Shown here: positions 24,132-36,556 of the stretch, one piece after another
How the letters are laid out: every line of letters starts with the position of its first letter
Numbering within the stretch: the first letter of the stretch is position 1
NCBI GenBank assembly: GCA_000226015.1
Contig: JH153850.1
Location: 53,502 to 117,501, forward strand
Length of the DNA: 64,000 bases
Origin: Mnemiopsis leidyi
Lineage: Eukaryota > Ctenophora > Tentaculata > Lobata > Bolinopsidae
Direction: 5' to 3'
Position numbers and translations under genes: made by a program
Notes under the pieces: generated by a model
The model's database searches: none
Told to the model about the DNA's origin: nothing
The model's input: only the letters and a program-made list of their open reading frames with translations

Positions 24132-27100
24132 TTATACTTGACTCTCCGAAGTGAGTTTGGTAAACTTGATCTTAACCCTTTTGCCGGGATGCATAGTGAT
24201 GGCTAGTTTAGGGTAGGGTATAGTTTCGTCTAGTAGCTCTAGGGTGTACCTCTTCAATGTGTGGAATATCACCAACTTTATTTCCATCTGAAATTAACAT
24301 TTGTACTGAGGAGTCTCCCGTTTTTTTCTTGGTTTGGTATTGAAATATATACGTATCGTAAATTAGTGAAATTCAAAGACAGTATTTGAACAGGGTATAA
24401 AGAACATTTAAACTGACATAACGATTATCTAGAAGATCTCACCAGTGCGAAGTGTTTTCCACTACACTCGTGTGGTCCTGCCATGAACGGGAAGTAGTCG
24501 CACTTTGGCACGTTCCTGAGAATGAATTTCTGTTAAATTTTATCGTATGTTAATTGGAATACTATTTTTCAAAATATACTTTAGCGTTTTAGAGGAGGAT
24601 ACAAAAATTTTATCCATGGTGGCTGATGATAAAAAGCTCAAATCTACAAATCTGACAATGATCTCCTCGTTCAACTTGATACTAACTTCATGTCTAGTCC
24701 TAAGAAACGTTGAGGTATGAAGGTGGTGGAATTTTCCCAGATCTGAGGGTTTCTCCCTGCGGTGTAGGGGGATATCCACATGGTGCTGCCTGGGTAACGG
24801 TTCTAGCTAGATTGCTGTTGTTTAGTACTTTTAATTAGCTTAATATGCAAAATATCGGCTTCTCCATTAGATAAAATTGTTTTGAAGTCAATGTACATAA
24901 GGCACTGTCTTGTATCAAAATAACATCAAGAAACTTGCAGTATCAAGTATCTACAGTACCTTTAGGAACTTTAAGTCCACATATTTCATGGTCCTTGTGG
25001 AGTGTTCTCATAGTAAGCGGAGCACTGGGGTACAACCTCAACGTCTCCTTGATAACGGCATCTAGACGAGGCAGGTTGTTTATCTCTGTCCAGGAGGCGG
25101 TGTCGCTGACCTGCTCTATCTCCTCCCTCAGCCTGCAGGGATGATTGTTACTGACAGTGCTCCGAGTCTGGAGGAAGACCATTGTTGTATATTGTCACTG
25201 CAACAGGGCGTTCTACATTCTCTTTGCAATTGTTTTAGGGTTCGCATGTCTGGAATTGTGTGTATTGTGATTTTTCTAGTCGTTATTCTTTCCGTCGCCT
25301 TACTGCGATTTTTGGAAGCAATGACATAACCAATAACCATCATGATATACTTACCATTCAGTAACATATTTACTGTGAGCGATGTTTGATATGGCGTAGA
25401 ACAACGCGTTTGATGTGGTGTCTTGACCTGTTAACAAGATCAGTCGAGGGTTACAAAAAGTTAAGTTATTTCTCACGTACACTGTTTTGAGAAGACAAAA
25501 ACTTGATAAATGAATAAAGAATTCCTGAGGATAGTGTTATAACCAGCCATGAGCCGATCACAGTTATATTTACTCAAGCTCTAACCTGCGAAGAGTATTG
25601 AGTTGATGTCATCAATAATATCCTCAATTTCCTCGAAAGCCTCCAAAAACTGGTCCGTCAAGGGTGATCCCTTTTCGATAATGTTCCGAGCAGTTCTCCT
25701 GACTTTCAGAATATTGCGGCAGGTCTGTCTCTTCACTGCTAACTTCCTAAACGGCAACTGAAACAAGCAATATCTTAACATATACCGGGCAACATTTGGA
25801 TTCTCACTTTAGTGCCTTTGTGGCCAGGATCTATTTAGAGTTTTACAGACAAACTTTATCAAATAAAAACCTCATGTTCCGGGACAAGTGGTCCGCGGAC
25901 CACCCAACAAGTGGTCCGCAGACCACTGGTCCGCGGACCAGTCGGACTTCTTGTAGACTGCCCCACAACGGTGGACCTAAAAACTCAAGGACTTACTCTG
26001 CGCGTCGGATCTGCTAGTACTGAGTAACTCTCCCGAGCTATCTGGGCGTACATTTTAGCGATGTCGGAAGTGTCCGTCTCTACGCGGGAGGAACATCCGA
26101 AATCTTTATTGAACAGGCACTGAAGATTTAGTTTAACTTACAATGGTCAGGATTACTTACCACCATCTTTAATTAACTACGAACTATTGCAGTCGCAGTC
26201 AAGTTGTTACTTGACTACCACTAGAATACTAGATAGGGCAAAAATGCCCGAAAAGAGGGCTGATATTTCTATTTATAACTTTACTCCAAAATGGATGGCA
26301 CTTAGGTTATTGAACTTCTGCCAAATCTGTATTAACACTTTACGATCAAACTCCTTAATAATTCACCTCCCCCATTATATCAGAAGTGATAGCTTGGAAC
26401 AGTTCCAAGATGTTGTCTACTACAAACTCCCCGCAGTCCTCCATGACAGAAACTTCGTCCTTACACGTTCCCAGGGTACCTAGGGTTCCTCTAGAGGCGT
26501 TAGATAGAGATCTGTCTATTATCCTCAACATTGTAGACTCGTTTGATACTATGTGCCTGTCGTGAGAGTATAATTATTTTAGAAGTTGGAACAGAAATTA
26601 CTTACTACAGTTTATCTCTGATCCTTACTGTACATGTTCATGAAAGCTCGCATGTGCAAGGGATAGATCAAGTATACCATGCACGTGCAAGTGATGGATC
26701 ACGTATACCATGCACGTGTAAATAATAGATCATGTGTCCAATTAAGAGGCTAACCTGGGGTTGAGAAACTGTCTAAGAATACTTTTCTTTATTCTCCAAG
26801 CTTCGTTATATGGAGTTAGTAACATTCCCTTGTCTCCTATCATTCTGAAGAGAGATCAGTTCAGAATCGTGCGGTAGATAGATTTTAACCACTTAGATCT
26901 TCTAAGTGGTTAGAAGATCTATACAATGTTTATGAGAGGATCAAGCCACTTTCTAGGTTTAAAATATCGTGTACCTTACCTTAAACCTTGATAGAACTTG
27001 AGAGCGTTTTGAAACACGTATCTCGTATTGTCTACGTCGTGCAGGACTTTCTGCAAACAATAGATAAAGTAAAGACTAAGGACACTTCACACTGGACAGT

Positions 27101-28420
27101 CACATTCTCTCCATCGAATCTGGGGTATGACAACTGGCAAGTTGAGAAACTTTGAACGTACTTTGGACGTACGCAAAAATAATAAGGAGAATTCTGATCA
27201 GTGTTGTTATTTGTCCGAGGTCTACAGTTACCTTGATAGCATCAGGACCGTACACAATGGGGACCACATGTTTGTGATACAGTCTGTAGTGGAATAGCGG
27301 ACCGTACTTCTTAGCCCATTCCATCCACACGTCCATTAACATAGTGTTACGTCCGGGTGTAGTCAGTTTGTTTAGGTAGTCTCCTTGCCCGGATATCAAC
27401 CTGGAGAGATTAGTTTTACCTCTTAATTATTTGAGATAGTATTGCATTGCTTAAGTAACACGAAAAGTAGCGAGATGGGTTAAATCAATGATTTTAGTAT
27501 AAGACATTTCAGAGTACATTTTAGTACAAAACATTTAACAACCTTCGATTTTGTGGTCCAGGGAGATGAGCAAGTTTACGACTCATTATGAGCACTGGTA
27601 TGATAACCCTGAGTAACGCTCCCATTAAACACGTGGTCGATATCACCATCAGCACACACCAGGAACCTGAAACAAACAACACCTTAGTTCAGTTATAATT
27701 TTATAATTTTGTAGTCTAGTCATTTTAAAGTCTATTTTGTGGTAGAATCTTACCCGTCTTATCTCTCTAAGACTAGAGGAGATCAACAACTTAGTTTAAA
27801 CTGTTATGAGGTTAATTACGTCATTACAGTTCATAACGTCACGTAATGTACCTATCTTGATCCTTGACCATGTAAATTCTACATTCGATCGATAGCTTCA
27901 AATGATCTTTAAAAAAAAAAAGCATACACCACGCCACCCTCGGAATAGTCACCACCTAGATTAATTATCGGCGGTTTTTTGATGACATCCTCCAAGGCTG
28001 ATAGTGTGCCCGACACCATGAGCGAATCTGCTTTTACACAGATATATGCTAAACCACACAATTACATGTGCCTGAGGATTTTAACCTCGGATGTCCAGGT
28101 CTTAGTCCAATTTCAGCACATGCCTATACAGGTATGGGATACCCGTCACGGTGATCCACCAAGCATACTTTCCAAGGTCAGAGACCCTGTACCAATCACA
28201 GCTTGGTAGACTGACCGGATCTTGCAAGCAAGAAATCTGATGTATAGAACGTGCCCCTAGTGGGGCTCGAACCAGTGACCTTCAGATCGCCGGGCCAAGG
28301 TGTTAGCCAATGAGCCACGACGCCGTGATCTTTAAAGCTTCTACTAAATAGCAATACTTGCTCGTTAAAAAACGTACCTAGAAGATTGCCTGCAAGATAA
28401 ACTAAGATACATGTTATCAT
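24132..28420 (-). CDS. CYP46A1-like: Microsomal cytochrome P450, CYP46-like
   Basis: Complete 13-exon gene (519 aa), every phase consistent: 28378-28420, 27543-27666, 27232-27400, 26980-27050, 26755-26844, 26367-26556, 25997-26119, 25586-25757, 25355-25427, 24960-25132, 24687-24789, 24443-24515, 24132-24287. P450s are haem mono-oxygenases; CYP46A1 hydroxylates cholesterol at C24. Visible parts are the signal anchor MITCILVYLAGNLL continuing into WCVLMVISTTCLMGALL, the hinge LPGPQNRR, C-helix AWRIKKSILRQFLNPR, I-helix FAGQDTTSNAL, ExxR in KETLRLYP, RNPQIWENSTTFIPQRF, and the haem loop FMAGPHECSGKHFA. The haem loop has His where most families have Arg. YFPF before the loop and the following MEIKLVIF are what point to CYP46. 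The exact subfamily and substrate are not provable here. Confidence 0.92.
25888..25942. repeat. Three GGTCCGCGGACC-type palindromes in a P450 intron
   Basis: A perfect 16-bp palindrome at 25888-25903, a variant at 25911-25926, and an 18-bp palindrome ACTGGTCCGCGGACCAGT at 25925-25942. They lie in the intron between exons 7 and 8 of the P450. Confidence 0.9.
28140..28327 (-). mobile_element. tRNA-derived SINE
   Basis: On minus the head (28327 to 28251) has an A box TGGCTCATTGGC and a B box GGTTCGAGCCC at tRNA-like spacing, followed by a likely body. It lies in intron 1 of the P450 in the same orientation as the gene. The flanking arms do not close into a functional tRNA, so I do not call a tRNA gene. 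Confidence 0.7.
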
Positions 28421-28494
28421 GAATGTGGTGATGTAGAAAATTCTCTCCTCGTTCCTCCCTGGCTTTTTTTACTACCCTCGTTTCCAGGCGGGAG

Positions 28495-28640
28495 TAGCCG
28501 CTAAGGAAGTGCTGAGTTAGCCGCTAAGAAAATGCTAAGATAGCCGCTAAAATATTGCTAAGTTAGCCACTAAGAAAGTGCTAAGTTAGCCACTAAGAAA
28601 TTGCTAAGTTAGCCGCTAAGAAAGTGCTAAGTTAGCCTGG
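28495..28640. repeat. 23-bp minisatellite upstream of the P450
   Basis: About six units of AGCCGCTAAGAAAGTGCTAAGTT with variants, 75-220 bp upstream of the P450 start codon, so within or next to its promoter/5' UTR. Confidence 0.85.
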
Positions 28641-29653
28641 CAATCGGTCTGAGTGTTTAATAATATAGAATACTCTTATAGACATACTCTTATAGACATG
28701 TTGCTATAGAAATATACTACTTAAAGATTGGCGATAGCGGTCCTCCTTGCCAACTAAGCACGTACTGAAGGTTATTTTACCACTTTAGAAGTTGTGGTGA
28801 TGCAGCCGAGCAAATCTTGGTCAGTTGGTCAAAAAACGTATTGAAATGTTTTAGATAAACCAAGCAGTACACAAAACTGAAAATGTTTCTAAGAACAATT
28901 TTCTTAAGAACAAAATTAAAATGCTCTATACATAATCTTAAACTGGCAGAGAAACTGCTATATACGATGGCTAGTGGAAATAAGACAACTGGGTAAGCAC
29001 TACTGAGAAACGACTAAATAAGTAGAGGGTTCTAAAGACTCAGGATATTTCTACCAGTCCCTCGCACCTCATCTCGGATTGACGACACACGATTTCCCAA
29101 CTTCGCTACCTCTCCATTGGTAGATGTGGGTCACGTGCCCTGGCGACGGTGTCCTGATTGGCAACTGGAAGTACTATTGTGGGGGCCCAGCTTTGTCGAT
29201 ATGGACAATGGTGCTGTGAGTTAATCCGACTACTAATGGATTGGACAGATTTGCTTATTCTGACCCCCTGCAGGCGGTTTCCCCGGTTAGCGCGATAACT
29301 GGATCTGATTAACCCAGCTATGAATTGGAGTGATCATCACTATCAGTATCCCCGCCCTCCCGAGTCGGTCATGACGCGCTAGGGCGGGCCTATCCTGCAT
29401 TATCCTCCTCTTTAAGTTTACTGGTTAATGTTGAGAGTTGCAACATCTAGTAGGACCGGCTCCAGACAGATAATTCGGCCCATCGTGATTCTCGTAGGTC
29501 AAATAAGCCCAGGGTAGGCACGATGATGAAAGGATTACTGCCACCGTTTCTACCATGTTTTAAGTTAAACTGAGGGACCAAAAAATGCTGACTCAGTTGA
29601 TAACAAAATCGAATGTTACAAGACTCTCGATATGACATTTTCTAAAAGAAATA
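28641..29653. other. No gene; GC-richer block of unknown origin
   Basis: Bases 29040-29560 are clearly richer in G+C than their surroundings. No long frame or splice-bounded exon is visible. It may be a decayed transposon piece. Confidence 0.4.
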
Positions 29654-30198
29654 CAGTAAACCCTCGATTTACCGGGCCTCTATTTACCGGGTCCCTCTAT
29701 TTACCGGGCCTCCTTCCTTTCCCCCGAAATTTTTCAATATTTTTACAAATTTTTTTTCAAAATTTGGAAATGGGATATGAGCTTTCAATAGCAGGCACCG
29801 GCACACGTGACATTGCGGTGATGGTATCTCTTCGCCATGTGACACCGTGATAGAGCCTTAACATGCAAGCTGACAGCTCAAACAAACGTGCACTGATATA
29901 TTTAGTAACCACGGCACACATACACAATTAAACGATTGACCTTGAGATTACTGATCGAAGATGTAATTCAGAATTTCTAATCGTCGGATCCATTCTCACA
30001 GTTCTAAATCCCTCAAGAAGTAGTTTTATCAAGAAATTTGATCTGGATGACGCTTACATATAGCTATCAATAACTTAATTGTTACTATTTGTGGCCAAAG
30101 TTAGGCCATATTTTGGCGAAATTCTATTTACCGGGCCCCTCTATTTACCGGGCCTCAACCCTTTCCCCCGAGAGGCCCGGTAAATCGAGGGTTTACTG
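29654..30198. mobile_element. pogo/Tc1-type non-autonomous DNA transposon (MITE), 545 bp
   Basis: The ends are perfect inverted repeats starting CAGTAAACCCTCGATTTACC and running 27 bp. Each is flanked by TA, the target duplication of Tc1/mariner/pogo elements. Inner subrepeats of CTCTATTTACCGGGCC follow both termini. No transposase frame is inside. The CAGTAAACC-type end is common to pogo/Tigger-like families. Confidence 0.88.
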
Positions 30199-32089
30199 TA
30201 CTTAAAAGTTAATACACTCGACCTAAATAATGCATGCCATTCCAACTAAAAAGAAAGCAAAATCAGTGTGCCCAACACTGATGGAATTCAACAATCTTGC
30301 CTTTGCATCGACCCGTACTGTAGCATGTTCTGTAAACCATTGAGCTGGTACAATAGAATGAACATTCGTGAGACTGAATCGCAGTACAAAATAGTAACTA
30401 TGCAAATTCCTAGCAATTACAATGCTCGATGTACCGATGTTCTTCAAGATTGCTATGTCCTACTTAGACACTGGCCCCTCAGATACCTATCTAGATCTGC
30501 GGGAAACAGTTAGATAGATATTAAGATAATAAAATAGTCTGCATAAAAAATTGTCAATTGACGGCATGAAATAAAGCGGGCGATGGCGTTGCTCTATTGC
30601 TTGTCTGTGCTGAACAAAGACAGTCCAGTACTTGAGTTTCCTAGAAGGGTGGAGTGATCACATGATCAGGCCAGCTGAAAAGTCACGTGACCTCGCTCAA
30701 ACCCGCATCCAAACGTATCTCGCATTGTCCGGTGATTACACCCTCCTTTTGTTCGGACTGGCGTGCCTGCTAATTCCGTCACTAACCTTTAGGTGCTTTA
30801 TAATCGGACCGTCTGTATTATTAACATCCATTTGAAAATCCGTGAACCTATAAAGTGTGTCAAATAAACACCTCGACTATTCATCAGCTCACAGCTAGAA
30901 TATAAAACATAGCGGTAGAGCTTTCATAAATGATTCATATTTACACATACACCACGTTTGATAGATGGAAAACAGAAACAATACCGAATTATCTGCATTG
31001 ATCACGTTCTTTCCTTAGTGCGGTCATAGAATAGGTTATGAAGTAATAACTGCGTGACCAATGACCATGTGTATCCATTTTATTGTTGTTCTACAGAATT
31101 AGAGACTCCAGTAGTCATGAAGATGCACGAATGCAGAATGCCATTGGAATTACAGTTTAATGAAATTACAATGGCGGCTATACTATATATAAAATATCTT
31201 AACATGGGTCACACAAGGTCACAAGATCGTGTGATCCAAGTTCCTAACACCGTACGCTGGAGTAATATGCAATAACACAATGATCATGGTTGCACTTGTA
31301 CTTGCTTTTGCTACGATCATCTTATCCAAACACATATCTCGGGCCTATTCGACTATAACCGCCGAGAAGTCCGCTAAGTCCACCGCGGATCCGATGATAT
31401 TCACTAGAAACTATTAGAAAATTCCACTGAAGGAAATATGCCGCGGATCCGCTGCGAATTAAGTCTTTCCAACAAATTTGGCGGACGGTATGGTTTATAG
31501 GGTTATGGTAATGGTTGTAAACCATGACCGTTTAGGGCTAAACGTATCAATCAAGTTATGGTTAGGGTGAGGGCGGAAAAAGTCCCTTAGTCCACCGCGG
31601 ATTAAGTCCGCCGGTTGGCGGATTTTGTTTGATACTATAAATTATAATGTAATTTGAGTTTCATTTTATTGGTGGCATGGAAATAAATGGACTTTTCGTG
31701 GAAATTTGGTAGATTGTCCGCGAGTTAATGGCGGATCCGCAGTGGACTCGGATCCATTTAGCTAAATAGTCCGCGAATCGGACCTTATGGCCAAAGGACC
31801 ATTTATCTAAATTTAGCTAAAAAGAACGTAAGCTATATAGTTCCTTAGCCATATAGTCCACCTACCGGATTTTTGAGACAAATTAGAGACATGGGACAAA
31901 ACTGCGACAGTTTTGAGACAGTGCTATTTTGAGTTTTTGTTAATTTGGTTCATCGCAGTTACAATGGAATGTGGATGATATCCTGCAAATAAGCGATCAA
32001 TGCACTGAATTCCAAAACCATTTGATAGTTTTTGATAGTTTTTCATTCTTTGATCTTTTATCGTCCAAAGATCGGTTAACAATTTCATC
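30199..32089. other. Gene-poor sequence with CCGCGGAT-rich repeats
   Basis: Between 31345 and 31850, motifs such as AAGTCCGCTAAGTCCACCGCGG, GCGGATCCG and TAGTCCGCGAATCGG recur in both orientations, probably a decayed element. The remainder shows no splice-bounded coding signal. Confidence 0.4.
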
Positions 32090-33265
32090 ATACTTTCCAA
32101 ATTTTTCACCTAAATCCGGGTGTGAGTTGATGAATCCGAATTTTGGGAACCAAATTGGAACCACTTGGGACGAAATTGGGACGGTTTTGGGACGGTTGTT
32201 TTTAGGTCAAATTTCATTCTCCGGCGACTTTTGAAGGTTTACTATGATTGGTAGGGACAATGTGAAGAAGACCTGACCTTTGGTAGCCCAGAATGAGGCC
32301 CCAGATTCCCAGAATGAACGGAATGAAAAAAATGAACAATTTTTTGAAAGTCCCCGAAATGTCCCAAAACCGATTGATTTAGGCTTGTATCGATCTAACA
32401 AGTGTCCCTGCAAATTTTGGAGGCCCTGGGTCTTCTAGAACGTTCANNNNNNNNNNNNNNNNNNNNNNNNNNNNNNNNNNNNNNNNNNNNNNNNNNNNNN
32501 NNNNNNNNNNNNNNNNNNNNNNNNNNNNNNNNNNNNNNNNNNNNNNNNNNNNNNNNNNNNNNNNNNNNNNNNNNNNNNNNNNNNNNNNNNNNNNNNNNNN
32601 NNNNNNNNNNNNNNNNNNNNNNNNNNNNNNNNNNNNNNNNNNNNNNNNNNNNNNNNNNNNNNNNNNNNNNNNNNNNNNNNNNNNNNNNNNNNNNNNNNNN
32701 NNNNNNNNNNNNNNNNNNNNNNNNNNNNNNNNNNNNNNNNNNNNNNNNNNNNNNNNNNNNNNNNNNNNNNNNNNNNNNNNNNNNNNNNNNNNNNNNNNNN
32801 NNNNNNNNNNNNNNNNNNNNNNNNNNNNNNNNNNNNNNNNNNNNNNNNNNNNNNNNNNNNNNNNNNNNNNNNNNNNNNNNNNNNNNNNNNNNNNNNNNNN
32901 NNNNNNNNNNNNNNNNNNNNNNNNNNNNNNNNNNNNNNNNNNNNNNNNNNNNNNNNNNNNNNNNNNNNNNNNNNNNAAATTTGCAGGGACACTTGTTAGA
33001 TCGATACAAGCCTAAATCAATCGGTTTTGGGACATTTCGGGGACTTTCAAAAATTGTTCATTTTTGTTCATAATTCCGTTCATTCTGGGAATCTGAGGCG
33101 TCATTTCGGTCTACCAAAGGTCAGGTCCTCTTCACAGTGTCTCTACCAATCATAGTAAACCATCAAAAGTCATCGGAACACGGTCTAAGTGCCCGAAATG
33201 ACCACCCCAATTAGGTTCCCACTTTTGGATTCATCTACTGCCGGGTGTTCAAATTTTCCAAAATT
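32090..33265. mobile_element. Long inverted repeat around an assembly gap
   Basis: The left arm (about 32090-32427) and right arm (about 32977-33265) are reverse complements with scattered mismatches. Examples are TTTACTATGATTGGTAG, GACCTGACCTTTGGTAG and CCGATTGATTTAGGCTTGTA. Bases 32447-32976 are N (530 bases). It is probably a foldback/MITE-type element; its centre is unknown. Confidence 0.85.
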
Positions 33266-33639
33266 TATTTGAGAGTACACACCCTCTCGCGCGGATAGAG
33301 CAATGAGCACGTGCGTACGCGATCACGTTACCTTATTATTAAATACTTCTTAAAAGGTCAAAACTCCTAAGAAGCAGTTCAGAGTTCGGTTCCTGGCAGA
33401 GGCCAGAGCAACCACTCACCACGCTGTATCTGAGTTATCACCAGATAAAATTAATATCAAATGTATTATATTTTAAGAAAAACTTGCATAACGAATTTTT
33501 CCCGAACAAAAAAGTGTGCCTAACCAAACAAATTTTTTGATGAATCTTAATTTATGATTTCATTATGATGCAGATGACGATAACCTTTTGAAGTGTATCT
33601 TATAACGTGGTTGTCAGATTCCTTGTAATTTCACGTCTA

Positions 33640-33935
33640 AATGCTGGCCTCACTTTTCCTCTAGCTCAACAAGAAGGGGTCACCTAATAAGGGGGCACGT
33701 GATCATTTTTCGGATTCGAAACTATCAAATTCGGATTCCTCGAAAAAAATTACGTCAAAATACTGACCTAACTTTTTGCCTTCCTCAAAGTTGAAAATTT
33801 CCGTTTTGGGGCCTTATAAGGGTTCACTTAAGGGGTCACGTGATCATTCTTCGTCTCCGAAACTATCAAATTCGGATTTCTCTTCAAATTTTACGTCATA
33901 ATACTGGTAAAACTTTTCTTCTAGCTCAAAGTTAA
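33640..33935. repeat. Direct repeat of about 140 bp, two diverged copies
   Basis: The order GGGGTCAC, CACGTGATCATT, GAAACTATCAAATTCGGATT, TACGTCA, ATACTG, AACTTTT, CTCAAAGTT occurs twice, once from about 33660 and once from about 33825. Confidence 0.75.
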
Positions 33936-36556
33936 AATTTTTCATTTTTAGGGCCCTAAAGGCCTTAAAAGGCCCTTACAGGCCTTCAGATCAACTTTTC
34001 ACATAGCCTAAGCCACAGAATCCGCTGAAATTTAAAATACCTGAAATTTTCATGACCCTATGTCTTTCCCGTTGGACTCCAATTTGTCTCCCGATTTGAG
34101 ACTTTTTTGGGCCTTTTTATTTTAAAGGCCTTAAAGCGAATTTTAACATAGCCTAAGCCACGGAATGTGATGAAATCTCTCTTTTCAAGTCTCTATCGCT
34201 TATCATTTGGGCTCCAATTCGTTTGCAAAAAAGCGTCGTCGGGGAGGGGGGGGGTCGGATCGGGTCGACACCTCATGTTGTCATACTAAGGGGGGGGGGA
34301 GGGGTTTCCCATCCGGGCTAAAATTGGACGAAAAACCAATTGCGAATAGTCTAAAGGTTCAAAAATGTTGGGTTAAGTGTATTTTCTGGGGTGGTTGCCA
34401 CCACTAATATATTTGTCGATATAAAATTTACGAAATCGAACATTTATATATATACCATGATCGAGACATTGAATATTATTAATATTATCGTGTGTCGGCA
34501 GAATATAGCATATCTCGCAGCAAGGCGTTATTCGCATTGCGCAGAAATAGAATTATTAATATTACGCTTGAATGATCAACTTGTTTTGTACTTGTCCAAC
34601 CTACCAGTCTACCGATCTCCACTAAATTAATTACAGTACAAACAGGTTTGAATAAGTAGATTAGAAAAAACACCCGACTTTGCATTGTCACTTTCGTCTC
34701 AATGAACGAATCATATTTCGATCTAGGCGCTGCGACCGAGTGCACAATCGAGTTGTTAACCATCAATTGATACTTGTGGCAACTTATAATGTCTGACGTA
34801 TTGATTTATTATGTCTAACCTACTCACTTGCATATTCTGTCAAACAGTTAGCCGGGAACAGTGGTTGCACCTATTTCCCGTTAATTAAATCAATTAAAAA
34901 ACAATCATTCGGTATTCTTTCAGAAAGATGTCGGGATATCCTTTGATCTCGGTCCATTGTTTAACTGTAACGTATAATTTGCGAATCGTCTTTCATATTC
35001 AAATTATGCCGTATCGCAAACTTTTTAATTAAGATGTGTCTCTTTCTAACCAAGTAACCAGACACCCCCATGTTATAAGTCTCGCCAACAACAACAGCTG
35101 AATAACAATATCGTCTCTAAATGATTCAACATAAGAACAAGAGTATAAACATGTCACCAGTCATATCTATTCATCATTTATCCAACATCAAAACATTTCC
35201 TTTTTGTCATGAAGTTGAACTCATGATGACATGATCCAGAGAAATCTTTTGATGGAACATAGAAATATGTGATAATTTGATTCGAGATGATGTTGGTGGT
35301 CAGAAGAGAAACACACAGATAATAATGACTTGAAATCTTCGTTTAATTACATCATTGGAGCCTCAAATTATTTGTATAATAGTAGTGTTGATATAAGTGT
35401 TAAAACAACGGACTGATAATCTGAAGACTTTGCCATTACGTCATGTACAAAAACTCTAACAGTTTCAAAACAACTCTTAAGACAACTAAGAATATGTCCT
35501 TGCTGCACTGCGCCGTGGTTAACTCTGAAATGACTCATTTATACATTAATTATCTTAAGACTCTGCAATTACTTCAAATACGATAGTCGAAATCAACTCT
35601 AAAAAGCTAAAAGCTCCAGGAACAAATTCTCTGGTACTATAGACTTTAATCCTAAGTTGGTATGAAAATAATTTAAGTACTTGTTCCTGTCTATTTCTAA
35701 AAGAAAGAGAGTTGAATTCAGCCAGTGGTGCAGAATGTGTGGTGCAGAATGTCAAAAAACACGTAGGACTTCCAAATTTCAAATTTATAACTTTTTCTTA
35801 GAATGATACACTTTTTTCGGTTTTTGCTTATCATCAATTTATGACAGAGCCAATTCTACGTTACATATTATGATTTTTTCCAATCTTTATTCTTATTTTT
35901 CTTCATATGATATTCGATTATAAGCATTGAAAACACAATTTTCTTTTCTTAAATTATAAATTATAATAATCATCGTAAGAAAAATATAAAATTTGGGCTA
36001 CAATCCAAGTTTCTACCAAAATATTTACGCTTCCACCGATTCTGTTGTTAAATAACACATATAATTATAAACCATCTCTACTCAGTGTTAATGTTGTAGA
36101 AATACCCCATTTCATCCCAGGTCGCATCTCTGATTTATCCCAGATTAAATTTCTGATATCACTTCTATAAGTCGGACAAAGAACATTTACTTGCAGTTTC
36201 TACAAACGTTTCCAATTTTTGTCTGATAGAAGCAGGCGCTATTCGATAACAACGTCATCAGTAAAAACAGTATATAAAACACAAAATGGCTAGTTTACAG
36301 TCACGCGAACCATCACATACAATGGTCCAGCCAATGTCGATAAGATTCGATCCCACATTCTTTGAGGAATCGTTTCGTGCGAAGCTCAGAGACCTAAATG
36401 GTTCGACTGGTTAAAGTTTAAGTAACTGTTAGGATTTGGATACTCAAACTATTAAGATTTATTTCAGGTGACAAAAACTACTGACCGAAAAACTTTGTAA
36501 CTTAAAACTTTTAAAGCATAAAATGAAAAAGGGGAATAAACAAACCCTCGAAGTGT
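33936..36556. other. Intergenic, no gene seen
   Basis: G tracts stand at 34241-34263 and 34290-34304. The rest is AT-rich sequence downstream of the membrane-protein gene. An AATAAA on minus at 36458-36463, about 95 nt after that gene's stop codon, is its likely poly(A) signal. Confidence 0.55.

Noticed and set aside
28251-28327. tRNA gene
   Set aside because: A and B boxes are good, but the acceptor and anticodon arms do not pair as in a tRNA. A SINE head explains it.
32395-33073. Frames of about 200 codons at 32-33 kb
   Set aside because: They are the 530-base N gap read through.
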